The notes below the pieces were generated by a model that was given only the letters and a program-made list of their open reading frames with translations, did not search any database and was not told the origin of the DNA. The position numbers were made by a program, and so were the translations under genes. This document shows, piece after piece, positions 1-11,439 of a DNA stretch of 64,000 nucleotides. The number at the start of each line of letters is the position of its first letter. The stretch's first letter is position 1. This DNA is from Dermacentor variabilis. Lineage: Eukaryota; Arthropoda; Arachnida; Ixodida; Ixodidae. The stretch is taken from NCBI RefSeq assembly GCF_050947875.1, contig NC_134571.1, positions 1,069,001 to 1,133,000 on the forward strand, written 5' to 3'.

Positions 1-536
1 CAATTCATTCTAGTCATAAGGTGTGTATACGTGCAAGCTTGGTATTTACAGAAGTTCGGCATGCTTAAGTAACAAATGTTGCTTGCGCACATCCAGGTGT
101 CTTAGTTTCTAGAACCTCACAAGGAGCCCCAAGGACGGAAATTGTGTCGTCGGATGTCCTGGAGTTGTTATCTGTTGGAGAGGTGCTGGCTGAACAAGAA
201 AGCCACAGTGAAGACAGCGTGAAGGCTGTGCCAACATATGCCGTGCAAGTGGCTGTGGACCACCAAAGTTATGTAGAGCACCGCAGCGACGCACGGCTTA
301 AAGTTTATTATTATTACATGGCAGGTTATGGGGCGAGAAGGCGTCTTTTGCCCACACATTGTGAAGACTGCAAAGCAGCATGTCTTAATGATAAAGGCAA
401 TATCCCCAGAGAACTTCCATCAGAGGCATATAGATTCCAAAGAGTGGCACCTTGAGGGCCTTTTATATCCCTCAGAATCGTTCTATAAGCTGGACAATGC
501 CCTTGAAAACAAACTCACTCGTTTATTCAGTATAAC
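1..536. other. No gene seen
   Basis: Short open frames on both strands here have no recognisable motif and overlap one another. I see no coding pattern, RNA gene or clear repeat boundary up to the SINE that starts near 541. Confidence 0.5.
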
Positions 537-540
537 ACCC

Positions 541-775
541 GCCGTGGTTGCTCAGTGGCTATGGCGTTGGGCTGCTGAGCACGAGGTCGTGGGATCGCAT
601 CCCGGCCACGGCGGCCGCATTTTGATGGGGGCGAAATGCGAAAACACCCGTGTCCTTAGATCTAGGTGCACGTTAAAGAATTCCAGATGGTCAAAATTTC
701 CGGAGCCCTCCACTACGGCGTGCCTCATAATCAGAAAATGGTTTTGGCACGTAGAACCCCATAATTTTTAATTCA
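541..775 (+). repeat. tRNA-derived SINE, full length
   Basis: The head (541-612) folds like a tRNA: the 5' arm GCCGTGG pairs with the 3' arm CCACGGC, and A-box-like (TTGCTCAGTGG) and B-box-like (GGATCGCATCC) pol III promoter elements are visible. The body has the hallmarks of an abundant arthropod/tick SINE: a GGGGGCGAAATGCG segment, GGTGCACGTTAAAGAA, a region ending in CTACGGCGTGCCTCATAATC, and an A/T-rich end near 770. The same body recurs in reverse at 1262-1433 and 50975-51180. Non-coding; the open frames across it are artefacts. Confidence 0.85.
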
Positions 776-1189
776 GTGTAACACGCTGGCATGCCAAAGC
801 TGTGGCCGAGATTTTGCAGTCAATTGGTTAAACATCAAAGATTGGTTGCCTAGACCATTCTGCTACCCTGACAGCCTCAGTTATACGTTTTTATTGTCTC
901 ACAGAGATTCACTTTTTGCTTAAAGGTGTCAATCAGCACAGCAGTGAGAAGAAACGGAAAACACTGAAACCTTGTGTGTTGTAAATTTTTTTCCTCACTT
1001 GTAAATAAACGATTTCATGACCAGATCTGTTGCTTCACCGTCTGCAATCATAGTAAATTGCTTATATGAGCGTCAAAATGACATGCTACAGGTCTGCAAG
1101 CGCAGACAAAAAGTGGTTTGTAAACACGTCCAGACGTTATCAGGTAATGTCTGCAGTTTACAGGTCTTACGGCACGCATAGGGTGATTG
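776..1189. other. No gene seen
   Basis: AT-rich sequence with no supported gene. It contains AATAAA-like words near 1004 but no upstream coding region that would use them. Confidence 0.4.
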
Positions 1190-1500
1190 ACTGCTAATCT
1201 CGAGGACGACGGTCGCATTTTCAGGGAGGCGATAAGCAAGGCGCCTGTGCGCCGTATGATGCCAAAAAAAAAATTATGGGGTTTTACGTGCCAAAACCAC
1301 TTTCTGATTATGAGGCACGCCGTAGTGGGGGACTCCGGAAATTTGGACCACCTGGGGTTCTTTAACGTGCACCTAAATCTAAGTACACGGGTGTTTTCGC
1401 ATTTCGCCCCCATCGAAATGCGGCCGCCGTGGCCCGTATGATGTCAGTGCGCGTTAAAGAACCCGAAGTGGTCGAAATTATTTCGAAGCCCCCACTAGCC
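1190..1500 (+). repeat. Older SINE split by a younger SINE
   Basis: The flanks of the minus-strand SINE at 1262-1433 join into a second SINE type in plus orientation. The left piece contains GGAGGCGATAAGCAAGGCGC. The right piece contains GCGTTAAAGAACCCGAAGTG followed by a CCCCCACTA end. The shared CGTTAAAGAACCC word shows the two SINE types are related. Boundaries are approximate. Confidence 0.6.
1262..1433 (-). repeat. 5'-truncated SINE with 10-bp TSD
   Basis: This is a reverse copy of the SINE body seen at 541-775. It begins with the poly(A)-like tail on its 3' side (A-run at 1264-1272, plus strand) and ends at GGCCGCCGTGGCC, so the tRNA-like head is almost entirely missing. CCGTATGATG occurs immediately before (1252-1261) and after (1434-1443), a 10-bp target-site duplication expected of LINE-mobilised SINE insertion. 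Confidence 0.8.
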
Positions 1501-1689
1501 CCTAACACCCAAAGCCAGCTCACGAAATGCACACAGACGAAACGCGTTTGAATCTCGATACAGTGCGAACTGGGCCCGTAAAATTTCGCAGGTGTAACGA
1601 TGTGGGCTGACATAACATTGTTGTCATGATAAAGATTAATTCTTTGACGCTCGCAGAAAGCGCGCGATAGCCGAAACGGGCTCACTTTC

Positions 1690-2540
1690 CCTTCGGTGGT
1701 AGAGATGCAGCCGACGCGAGGCTGGCGAGGCGCTCATTTCGGCTGCGTGCCTACCCCGCTTTGGTCAACAGCGCCGCCCCGCGGCATCGGTGCGCTGTGG
1801 GGTCACGTTTGCGCCGCCGGTATTCACACCTCTCCTTCTAGCCACCCTACTAAAGCCATAGAGTTTCTCACTACATTACCTAGAGGCATAGAGTTTCATA
1901 TTAGTACACCTTTTTGTTAGAAACTCTATGCCTAGAGGGAAATCTGGCGCTACTGCGCTGTGGTATGTAGGGTGCCTCGATGCCAGCGCCGCCGTTCAGG
2001 GTGGAGACAACCTCAACGGCGCCGCCATATTGAAGCACACAGGATCGACTGCGCTAGCGTTCGTAACGGCGCCGTTCATGCTCTCGGCGCGCTTCGAGTG
2101 CTTTGATTTGAACAATCTTTTTATCAATATTGCACTGCGCATCTTTTTACTCATAATAGCCGTTTTAACATCCGAGGGTCGAAGACGTAATTGTACGAAT
2201 TAATTTTAGGGCCCCGAGTGGTCGAGGTTGAACAATTAGTGTGCCGTCAGTTGGCTATCATTTTAAACAGGTTATCATTTTAAAGATCCGTTGCCCAGCA
2301 GGTGCTACCGCTCCGTGCGAGTGGAAGAAATTCTTTTTTTTTTCTACGTGGTTTTTGGTTTTTCAATTCCTGCGCTATGATAACAGCCGCGCGTCATCAG
2401 CCGCTCGCGCGCGGCGGTTGGTTTCGCTTCGGTCGCGCGAGCTGTTTCCGTTTGTTTTGCTCGCAAAGACAACCTGTCTGCTTTTTAATCTTTCAAAGTG
2501 TAACTGCGAAAGAGCGTAGGTTAGGGCGTGTTGGTATTCC
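1690..2540. other. GC-rich stretch, no supported gene
   Basis: CpG-rich sequence (1690-2110, then 2390-2460) contrasts with the AT-rich surroundings. Open frames such as 1696-1920 and 1928-2203 lack recognisable domains. The stretch could be a promoter-proximal island or repeat-derived; it contains the CATAGAGTTTC hairpin at 1884-1933. Confidence 0.35.
1884..1933. repeat. CATAGAGTTTC hairpin
   Basis: AGGCATAGAGTTTC (1884-1897) is followed after a 22-base loop by its exact reverse complement (1920-1933). A further direct copy of CCATAGAGTTTCTCACTAC lies just upstream (about 1857-1875). The same hairpin-plus-direct-copy arrangement recurs at 15253-15335, so this is a dispersed repeat rather than a local accident. 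Confidence 0.7.
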
Positions 2541-2643
2541 ATAACTGAGGTTTTTTAGCGCACGAAAAGGGACGAAAGACAGTGGCGAAACGAGGACACA
2601 GCGCTAACTTCCAACAATGGTTTTATTCCACAAAGCGGTAGAC

Positions 2644-2838
2644 ACATATATATATAGGTAACACCCACAACCGTACGCATGCGCATATGTACTGATTTTT
2701 AGTCAAATGAGACAGCACCGAGACATGTGTAATGGAAAGTTAACTTCCCATTACACATGTCTCGGTGCTGTCTCATTTGACTAAAGATCAGTACATATGC
2801 GCATGCGTACGGTTGTGGGTGTTACCTATACATATATG
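2644..2838. repeat. Near-perfect 190-bp palindrome
   Basis: Two arms of about 95 bp meet at GTTAAC around 2740. Arm sequence includes GGTAACACCCACAACCGTAC and GACAGCACCGAGACATGTGT; only a few mismatches are visible (for example near 2694 and near the centre). There is essentially no loop. It is a fold-back element or a palindromic duplication; no coding capacity is evident. Confidence 0.85.
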
Positions 2839-2840
2839 TG

Positions 2841-2875
2841 CAACGCCTCCTATAATATACTTATAGGAGGCGTTG
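2841..2875. repeat. Perfect 15-bp stem hairpin
   Basis: CAACGCCTCCTATAA (2841-2855), a 5-base loop TATAC, and the exact reverse complement (2861-2875). It sits 2 bp from the large palindrome and may mark the edge of the same insertion. Confidence 0.8.
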
Positions 2876-3018
2876 AGTGGGGGAACAAAGCGCGCCGTCC
2901 GTACCGCCTAGTTCATGCGCCCGCCACCAGACCGCACTGCCTTCCCATTCCCTGTACAGGTGTACTGTGTACACCTGTACAGGTGTACAGGTGTACTGCC
3001 TTCCGTACCCTGTAAGCC

Positions 3019-3395
3019 AGGACAGGTGTACTGAGGACTAAAACGTACCGAGCCAGATACCAGGAGATAGATTTGGTGTGCGAGGCGTGTAGAGAGGAGG
3101 AGGAAACGGCGGAACACCTTATACTTGCTTGTAAACAACTTCACCCTGCAGTTGAATCTAACGGGGAACTATTCAAAGCCTTGGGTTTTAAAGACAGTGA
3201 AAGTAGAATAGACTTTGAACAGGTAGAAATAACTAAACGGAGGCTATCTGATTGGTGGACAATATCAACGCAAAAGTAAAGGAGTAAATACATAGGTATG
3301 CATGCATATAGAACCATTAAAGGCTAGGTGGCGCGCGCCGCCGCCGCCCGATTCAAAGGGTTCAGCCACAATCATCCATCCATCCATCCATCCTG
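3019..3395 (+). pseudogene. 3' end of an I/R1-group LINE ORF2
   Basis: The plus frame from 3019 to 3279 encodes the C-terminal tail of a non-LTR retrotransposon ORF2: a basic lead-in (RTKTYRARY), a zinc-binding-like CEAC...H...C cluster with ETAEHLIL, and an ALGF...TKRRLSDWW ending before the stop at 3277-3279. After the stop come about 110 bases of 3' UTR and a CATC microsatellite at about 3371-3391, the tail of this family. The same C-terminus and tail occur in reverse at 16061-16600. The copy is strongly 5'-truncated and cannot move by itself. Confidence 0.75.
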
Positions 3396-3644
3396 TCCCA
3401 GAGCAGACGACGCGACGCCGCCGCTTGCGCGCGCGCTCGTGGAGACAAGTTTGGCGTTCGTATTTGACATGGAATTATAAAATATAATCGCACGTTAAAT
3501 TGATGTTCGTACACAATGTGCATTGGAAGTAAGCAACACAAAACATGTTGTGGAGAGCCAGCCATTCACCAAAGAGCGCCGAACTGTGAGATCATAGCTC
3601 ACAGTTTGAGGGTCATTCGTGACAGCGGTTTCACTTCAAACACT
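3396..3644. other. No gene seen
   Basis: GC-rich just after the LINE tail, then AT-rich. This flank of the P-like element was searched by eye for terminal inverted repeats matching the 6.46-6.7 kb side; none was convincing. Confidence 0.35.
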
Positions 3645-5978
3645 TTAGCCATGTCGTGTTTGCCTGTCGCCTTCATTGCAAAATTTGTGAATATTGGGCG
3701 AAAAAAACTTTGTCAGCAACAGTTGCAGCAGGTTTTCTTGGTGTCCTGGCGTCGAGCACATCAAGGTTTTGCGTTCGCGGAGAATTGCAGCGGCATTACT
3801 CACAGCCTCCTTCAAAGGCTGATTCATGTGCCTTCTTCTTGCGAGAAGAACGCCGATAAATTTCTCTAATGCGTAGAGAACCGCTAAAAGTTGTCCAGAT
3901 GGGTAGATGAGTCCACCGCGGTCTTGGTGCTATATCAGCGAGTCCGAGGGCGCCGAGGCGTTTGGCTTTTTTAACAGGCTGACGCACTCCTCACAATTGA
4001 TATTTTCTTGTACAGCTCTTGCCAAGTAGCCGCCGACCATAGCCAATGCTGCGACATCTGGAGTAGGAAGCAGAGGCTGTCCTCGCTTGAGTCGCTCTGT
4101 GAGCTCTCTACATGCATCTGCAGGGAATTCCTCGCTGCAGGTTCCTTCCCTTGTATTTTTCTGTTGCGGCATCGTTGACAAGCAACCGCTGCCTTCTGCT
4201 GCCATTACGTTGCTCGTACCAGCCGCCGACGCGATGCCAGTCTTCAGAGTCTTCTCAATACCTGACAGAACAGCTCGGGCATCCGTTTGATCATTTGAAC
4301 CTGCTGACTTCCTCAGCCAGCCAAAAAACGACTCGATTGGGTCAGACGACATTTTCCTCGTTAAAACAAAGTGAAAGCGCATCTCTTCAAGAAGGTATCG
4401 AATGCACTCAACATTTGAACGAGTTGTCATCACCAGGCCTTCGTAAGTCTCCTTGGTTAAGAAGTTCTTCGCCAGGCACTGGCTTTTGAGATCGGCCAGG
4501 TAGTCTAGGAAGCTTGTTTCAAGCCAGGTTAGCCGTTCATCGCTTGTAGATTCGAACTGCTTGCAATCGGCATTGTTCTGGTGTATGTGCTGGGTACAAT
4601 TGCTCACGTCCATGAGCATGAACCAGCGGTGCACGGTGACCATGAATTCAACCGTCGGTCCGACACCCGCGAAACTTGCGTCGCATGTGTGGCCCGCTTG
4701 CTCTTGCAGGAGCTTCAGTGCCGCTGTCACCGCAGGAGACAAAACTTGGATTGCTCTTTTCACGTTCATTTTTTCGATGTTTGTGGGGAACACGTGTTTT
4801 CTCGTTAGAAATCGAACTGGCTTTACAAGGCTGCCTTGCTGCATTTTGTAGAGGCTCTTCAAGTGGTTCGCCGTTATTTCGCCGCCTTTTCCAATGTCAC
4901 GCGATAAAAACTGCGATCGCACGTTTTTGACCAAGTGGCACTGATTGAATGCTAAGAAAAGCTTTCGATTCGGTGTTCTTGGGTGCTCAATGCAATGCGT
5001 GAGGCTTCCGTTGCATAGAAGTTGGAACGCTAAGACAGTGATTTTGTGGTTGTCGGTGACAATGCGCACGATGAAAAATCCTATGTTTTCAACTTCCTTC
5101 AGGACGTGTCGCATGAGCGTGTGCAGCTCGCGGCCAGTGCAATTTCTCGTGAAAAAGTATGCCACGGATATTTTAAACGAAACTGAAAGGCCGTTGAGGA
5201 CGAAGCACAGAAGTGAGTTGACTAGCACAGGCTCATTTGTTGTTTCCTTAGGAAAGCTCCCACCATAGTCTACTTCATCGATGAAGGTGTCCCTTTGTTT
5301 ATGGTAAAGTAGCCTCTGTTTCACGCGCATTTCGTCTACAATTAACGAGCACGCTCTGGCTTGCGATGAGGGATGAGAAGCGAGCTCGGTTGACAGCCTT
5401 TGCTTCGCGAGTTCCGTCACGCCGACTTCGCCACGTGATGTGCCCATAAAATGCTCCAGGGTGCTTCGACTGGGCAGCTGGAGAATGCCTGTGGTCCTTA
5501 TGTGCTCGTATGCGCGAGTCGAGAGGTTACGTAAAACCACAGCATGGCGCACTGTCAGATCAGACCACGTTGGTTTCGTTTTCCCGAAATTCTTAACTTG
5601 TTCTCCTAATACTGACGCAGCCAAGTCTTTCTCCTTCGCTTTCTCGACAACTTGGAGGAATCCATGAACAAAGCACTCTTCCTTGAGCTTTTGTATTTCT
5701 TGTTTATAATTGTCGACGGTATTCTTGAGCCGCTCAATACGCGCGTTTAGGTCTCGTTCTTTGCGTCTCCACTTTCGTTTGTCCACTGTCGAAACCGAGA
5801 ATTGTGAGGACACCTGCACTGCTCTGTCCATCTGCAAAGTCGCGGTGATGCAGCGCTCGCTAGCGCCATTTTTCACGGGTGGCAACGGTTCGGTAGCAGT
5901 GCAGTCCACAGGTGACAAATCTTCAAAGACGACGTTGACAACCGGCAATTCGTCGAGCGGATGCGGACACGACTCCAT
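3645..5978 (-). pseudogene. P-element/THAP9-like transposase, one in-frame stop
   Basis: Main exon of a P-superfamily transposase, the enzyme that cuts and pastes P-type DNA transposons in the nucleus. The frame from ATG 5976-5978 is open for 682 codons, meets TAG at 3930-3932, then continues in the same frame for about 94 codons to 3645 with family-like sequence (QDRGGLIYPS). In order it shows a charged coiled coil (about residues 68-105, like the P leucine zipper), an acidic IVDEMRVKQ segment, a VTDNH segment, and the conserved tail DPIESFFGWLRKSAGSNDQT. Combined length of about 778 codons fits the family once the THAP exon upstream (6050-6358) is added. The single TAG makes it probably inactive, though it is otherwise well preserved. 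Terminal inverted repeats were not found, so element borders are unknown. Confidence 0.85.
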
Positions 5979-6049
5979 TTGGTTGTCATCAATGACTGCA
6001 CGTCACTTCGGCGGTGGTGGGTTGGCTAGCGCAGCAGCCTCGTGCTTTT

Positions 6050-6358
6050 TCACTGACACGTAGCTTCTCTCTCTTTTTTAGGAGGCTGCAAGTACGCCGG
6101 ATATTCTTCGAAAATGCTGGGAATAGCGTCTTTCTTAAGTTTCCGAATTTTGCAACCTTCCTTGAAGTCAGAGGAACTGAAGTGTCGGCTGCATACAGTC
6201 GAATAGCACGACGTCGTATTCGGTACCCAGTTTTCACGAGAAATGACTTTCAGCCATTTTGCGCACAGTTCCGGATCGCTTGGTATTTTGTGGAACGATA
6301 TGCCCGGCGTCCGTTGTTTACTGGATGACTTGCAGCGTGGCACACAGCAGTACGGCAT
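6050..6358 (-). CDS. THAP domain exon of the P-like transposase
   Basis: The frame from ATG 6356-6358 encodes a zinc-dependent DNA-binding THAP domain. Visible are MPYCCVPRC (the first two ligand cysteines in C-x4-C spacing), a conserved W in KWLKVISRENW, the second ligand pair VCSRHF (C-x2-H), and an AIPSIF box matching the family AVPTIF motif. The frame continues upstream to 6460 without a stop, but the THAP start is at MPYCC. It lies about 70 bp before the transposase exon on the same strand, so a short intron (GT near 6060, AG near 5995) probably joins them; I could not make the reading frames meet with certainty. In P-type transposases the THAP domain binds sites near the transposon ends. 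Confidence 0.8.
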   Translation of the reverse strand: MPYCCVPRCKSSSKQRTPGISFHKIPSDPELCAKWLKVISRENWVPNTTSCYSTVCSRHFSSSDFKEGCKIRKLKKDAIPSIFEEYPAYLQPPKKEREATCQ

Positions 6359-6460
6359 CTTGTCGGGCGCAGGACACCACAACCGATTCCACACTGCAGA
6401 TAGAGAACTGATTGGGTATAAAAAAGAAAGTAACGCAAGGAAACGATAAGAACTGTGCAT

Positions 6461-7780
6461 CGTAAATCACTGATTTTATACTAGTAAAGCAATACATGTT
6501 GCAACAACGCCAACAATTAACTAACACGTGGTCGCGGAAAATCTAGTAAACAAACGGTCGCTTCATTTGTGTACACTGCTTACAAGACATAACGGAGCTT
6601 TAGTGATGTCACATGATCTGCCAGAATTCCACGAACTGCAGAGTAGATGTTTACTATTATTCGTACTAAGGGCGCGATAAGCACAGTGAGGTGGAGCTTA
6701 ATACTGTCCCCTGTGATGTTCAGCTGCATTTGTGCCCGTTTTTCGCGCTCTTAGTTTTAGCAACGGGACGCAGGGTTCGGTGCAAAGTTGGGACGAATGA
6801 ATGTGTATATACGTCTGCAATAACTTCACCGCAACACATTTGTTACCCTAAACATACTGCCCCGCCCGCTTTACTATAATCTCAGGTGCTCTCGAACTCT
6901 CTATTTGCCAGTATTTTTATTTTCACGTGCTGAATGGTCCTACCGCAATACATATATATAGTGAGGTGAAGCTGATTATTGTTGCCAAATGCTTTGACAG
7001 TGTCAGATCTAACAGTTATAGAATGACATGGCCAATACAACATCTCACACCTTCACTTTAAGAATTCTATTAGGACTGTCAAACTAATCTTACAGCACAG
7101 AAAAGCAACGTAAACACCTCAAGAGTTGATTAGCAAGTAATACTGGAAAGTTCAAGTCTAGTGACCAAGGGTGTGGTGAAGTGCTTTAAACATTCAACCA
7201 ACACACCTTAAGTGCTTAAAAATTTCTAGCATATTGATGCAGGCTGATCAGACTTACTTTGACATTGGTTGTTTTACAATGAAAATAATAGTACTGCATA
7301 AGAGGACGCAAGCGACTCGTGTGCTGCTTGGTTATGCAAACCACATGGGTGCCAGAAATACCCAAACATGGTGCTTGTTTACACACGCTGCTTGCATCCA
7401 CTAATCTAAAGCTCTTTAATGTCAGCAGTATAAAGAGAGGCTGTAAAAATATGGCTTTGAATTTCACAACTCCAATTTTGTTTCTTCTGTACTTGTACAA
7501 CCTATGGTTTCGTGACAGCATCTACCTAGCTCATTGCCACATTTTGCGACAAAAGCAGTGATGAGTCAGTCAGAGTTGCCTGTCCTAATATTACTCCAAT
7601 AATTCTTTAAACAGTTCATTTTTTAAGCACGAAGCATGTCATGCCCAACTAGAAAATTAACCATGCAATAATCTACTAGAAGTGGCTAAAAAAATCAGCA
7701 GTCTTCTGAAGTCAGCTTGATTTGCAGCTGCTAAAATTGGCTATTATTGAATTAGGGCAAGGAAGAAACGGCTTGAATAA
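6461..7780. other. No gene seen
   Basis: AT-rich sequence with scattered short open frames and no recognisable protein. The 5' end of the P-like element presumably lies in its first few hundred bases. Confidence 0.4.
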
Positions 7781-7789
7781 ACATATGTG

Positions 7790-9170
7790 TCTCATCAGAA
7801 AGTTGCGGTGGTGTGCTGCAGGCTAAAAGCCGTTTTGGCATTGGTCTACCTCTGTCCCAAAACCAGGCACCACAGCCAAGGCGACTTCACTTGGCTTTTA
7901 CAGCTTCAAGTTTGCTTTCACAAGCACGTAATACTCAGTCGAGGTGGGCTCAATGCACATCACCCACACTGGGGATGCAAAGACATACGGCCGAGAGGAT
8001 GCCATCTTGACGAAGCAGACACCACAGACCTCGAATTAACAAATGACGCCAACTATCCCAACTGGTATACCCTCCATTCAAACCAGAAGGGCAGTACACT
8101 TACCTAGCATGGGCAACTAGGGCCTTCATCTAAGAGTGTCAATGCGATTCTGCCCCAAGAGGCAGCGACCATTATGTGATATAATACTTGATGTAGGGGT
8201 GAAAATGTGCCACATTCACAAAATCGGGGTTTCAGGCTGGGGCCATTTCCGTGATGCACTTGAGTGTGCAGAATGTGAAGGTGTTGAAGAATCGCTAGCA
8301 ACACGCATGCTTTACACACTGCAAAGAGCGACATGCTAACTAGAGCTGACTGGGCGCGTCATTTAAACATATAGGCCTCAGTAAGCTGTAACACATTCTT
8401 GGCTATAACAGGATGCACCAAATACTGTAATACTATTGAAAACATGCTGCTCGATTTTCAGTGCACATCTGAGAAATTTGAGGAACAAGCTGCAGATGTT
8501 ATCCCCGACCACCTTGCAGTGACTGACCGTCACCTGAGTTGTACGCACCTTAATGACCACTTGCCAAGGAAGGAATGGAAAGCCTCTATTTACGATGGCA
8601 GAACCTGTTGTTGCTCTCGAGCATGTCAACACTTAAAGTGCACATGGCAAAGATGGAGTCATTTTTCAGATGTTGAGGAATCTTGCCGAAACAAGGAAGC
8701 AAGCACTATTGCTTGTAATCAATGAAATCTGGAATATTGGAATTCCCCACAGAGTGGAAACACTTGGTCATGATGCCACTACCGAAACCAGACAAGAAAC
8801 CTGACACCATAGACAACCTTTGATCAGTCTCACTCACATTGACAGTGTGCATATTGACTGAAGGAATGTGCCTCGCGAGGCTGAACCAGCATCTGGGAAA
8901 GACAAGACGATTTCCACCTGTGCCAGTTTGGTTTCTGACCTAAGGTTGACATGTGCCACAATACCCTCTTTCTGCATCAAACCATCGCCAATGCCAGCTG
9001 CTTTGGAGGAAAGATGTATGGGTTCTTAGTCACAGTCCAACCAAGAAGGATGTTGAGCACAGTCTGCAATGAGGAGGTACTGGTGGCCTTTCGTGAAGCC
9101 TGCCCAGGCATTAGTGTTGCGAAAGCCTCTTATGCAACCATATGTTTGAATATGAAGTTATAGTAAACAG
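7790..9170 (+). pseudogene. Decayed I-group LINE (EN and start of RT)
   Basis: Broken pieces of a non-LTR ORF2 appear in plus orientation. At about 7940-8107 the end of the endonuclease domain is readable (LNAHHPHWGCKDIRPRG, then NDANYP and YTLHSNQKGS), followed by an SDHY-like segment near 8160. From about 8716 the start of the reverse transcriptase follows (IPTEWKHLVMMPLPKPDKKP), with many stops and frame shifts to about 9170. The catalytic RT core is not readable. A related fragment lies on the minus strand at 43430-44345. Confidence 0.65.
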
Positions 9171-9419
9171 CCAAAGACTTTTACCAACTGCACAGGTGGA
9201 AATGCAGGTAAAACCCGGACCAGCCCACTTGGTTGCAGGAGTGATTCTCTGATGAGGTAAGAAGGTGACTTAACAGTTGGTGATAAGGTACACCGAATGC
9301 AGGTGTGCGCGGTATGTATACATACTGTTAGGCTGAAACAGATTAATTTTCTCCAAAGCAATATCAAAAGCTCAATTTTGTTTAGGATGCCACTCATGTG
9401 CTTTAGGTAAGTGTGGACA

Positions 9420-9600
9420 TCATCATCATCAGTCTGGTTACACCCACTGCAGCGCAAAGGCCTCTCACATACTTCTCCAACTACCCCGGTCATGTGCTAA
9501 TTGTGGCCATGTTGTCCCTGCAAATTTCTTAACCTCATCCGCCCACCCAACTTTCTGCCACCCTCTGCTACGCTTCCCTTCCTAGCAGTGTGGACAGGGT
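9420..9600 (-). repeat. RTE-like LINE 3' end with ATG/CAT tail
   Basis: On the minus strand, 9600 to 9425 reads as the C-terminus of an RTE/BovB-like ORF2 (GWQKVGWADEVKKFAGTTW and QLAHDRGSW), then a TGATGATGATG tail (plus strand CATCATCATCATCAG, 9420-9434). This C-terminal block is a common 3' fragment in tick genomes as I recall it. There is one stop after the RGSWRS segment. Confidence 0.65.
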
Positions 9601-11439
9601 TATATAAAGCGGCATAGGCAAATGATACAACTAGATACAGCTGTTATGCGTAATATTTTTTTCTGGACTAAATTCTTGCTCCTTGAACTCATTCGAGATC
9701 ATTAACTGTAGCACCAAAGTAGTGGAACACTATCGAACAAAGGCATGTAGCGCGCACATCTCAATTCTTCTTATGCCAGTCTTCTTTTTTACACCAATAG
9801 CTGCTATGGGCCAACTCCCCTGGTTCTGATGTCTACTGGTGTTGTCACTCTAATTCCCAAATTTATTGCTATAATATTGCCGATAAAGTTCTCATTGTGA
9901 TGTGTGGATTCAAACATATGATCAAAAGATTGGCAGTCCACAATTCTACATTTCAGCCACTCTGCTGAAGGTACAGTTGTGGCGAATACTGATCCTGGAG
10001 AGTGCGATCTAGCCAACAGGTGCCATGATTGGCTAACACCTGTTCAATGTCTGCGTGCCGTATATAGAGCGGGCGTCCACGCCTTCAAATTCTTACTCAT
10101 CATTTTCCCCACTTGTGAAGGCAGTACTATGTTAATTTTTCTTCTTACATGTAATGACAGTGATTGGGTGCATCTGCTTTATTAATCGTCTAGTGCTTGG
10201 CTTCTCAGATTTACTGGATGGAAATGGTTGATGGGGCAGAGCGCGAGACTTAGAAATGGGTAGCTCAAATATAGATTTGCGAAAACCAAATTAATTCAGC
10301 AGTAAGAAGCTAAAGGGTTGTTTTTCTGGAGACCAGTGACCAAGTCTGGATGTGAAAGAGGAGGAAGAAAACTAGTCTTTCCAATTCAACACTGGGAGGC
10401 ACAACTCCCACTTGTTTTACTTCTTTAAAGGAGATTACCGACTTGCACTGGCAAGTGTTCACTTCAACAAACACGGAATGAAGCAAGCTTCCTGCGCATA
10501 TTTCACCATTTATTGCATCACTTTCACAGTATGAGTGAAACTGCAATTTTCGTTATGCCACAACTTGCCCAATCCTGTGTTTTGCAGTAGGATGTTAGCA
10601 GTGCTATTAAGGCACTTACATATTCGTGAATAGTAGTAGAGAAAAAAAAGTAAGAAAACAGTGGCTTTTTGTGCATCGACTATGCATGCACCTGGTGCTC
10701 TCATGTCCATTTTTTTTGCTATCCGCTAAACCATTCTAAACAAGAAAAGCTCATACGCTATTATTGTACAGAGTCAGACAACTAAACCAGTATCCTTGGT
10801 AAGCAAGGTTTATTTATTTGGTGACATTTTCTGTGGCGCTGTTATTGGGCTTTCCTTTCATCCTTTTCCGCTGTGCAGATTCATAAGAAGTGACAAGACA
10901 GTTTGACAATTTTAATCATTGAAAGACTTAGCGAAACCTTTATTGGGTTGTTTTCCCTTGCTTTCAGACTCTGCACATTGCCTTTTAAGGCATGTTTTAA
11001 GTGTTTCTTTTTTTTTATGAAGAGGGCATGTTAACATCTTTTACACCATGTCAATTATGTAATGCCATAGTGTGTTCTTGGATGGAGTCTTGCCCTTTCA
11101 TTCAGTACAATATAATGTCGTTTTTTGTGTCGTAGGCCGTTTTACATTTGAGTATGAGTGTAGCATTTCGCCAAGTTTTGCCTCTGTCACCCAAGCTTGC
11201 AAGTTTGCTACCCACTGCTGTCGACATGTGACACACGTGACTTTTGTTCAATAAAAGGAAGTCTGTCACTTATCCTGTGCACTGGTTGTCTTTTTCAATT
11301 ACAATTTGTTGCCTATATAAGTTCTTTTGTTGTATCTCAGATTAGGAATGGCTATCACAGTTGACATCATTTAACCATATTGCACACAATGTGGATGATA
11401 TGTACTTGCAATATATGGCCGCCATAAATAGAAGTTAAT

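Noticed and set aside
4087..6063. Plus-strand ORFs across the P-like transposase
   Set aside because: Shadows of the minus-strand transposase; no motif of their own.
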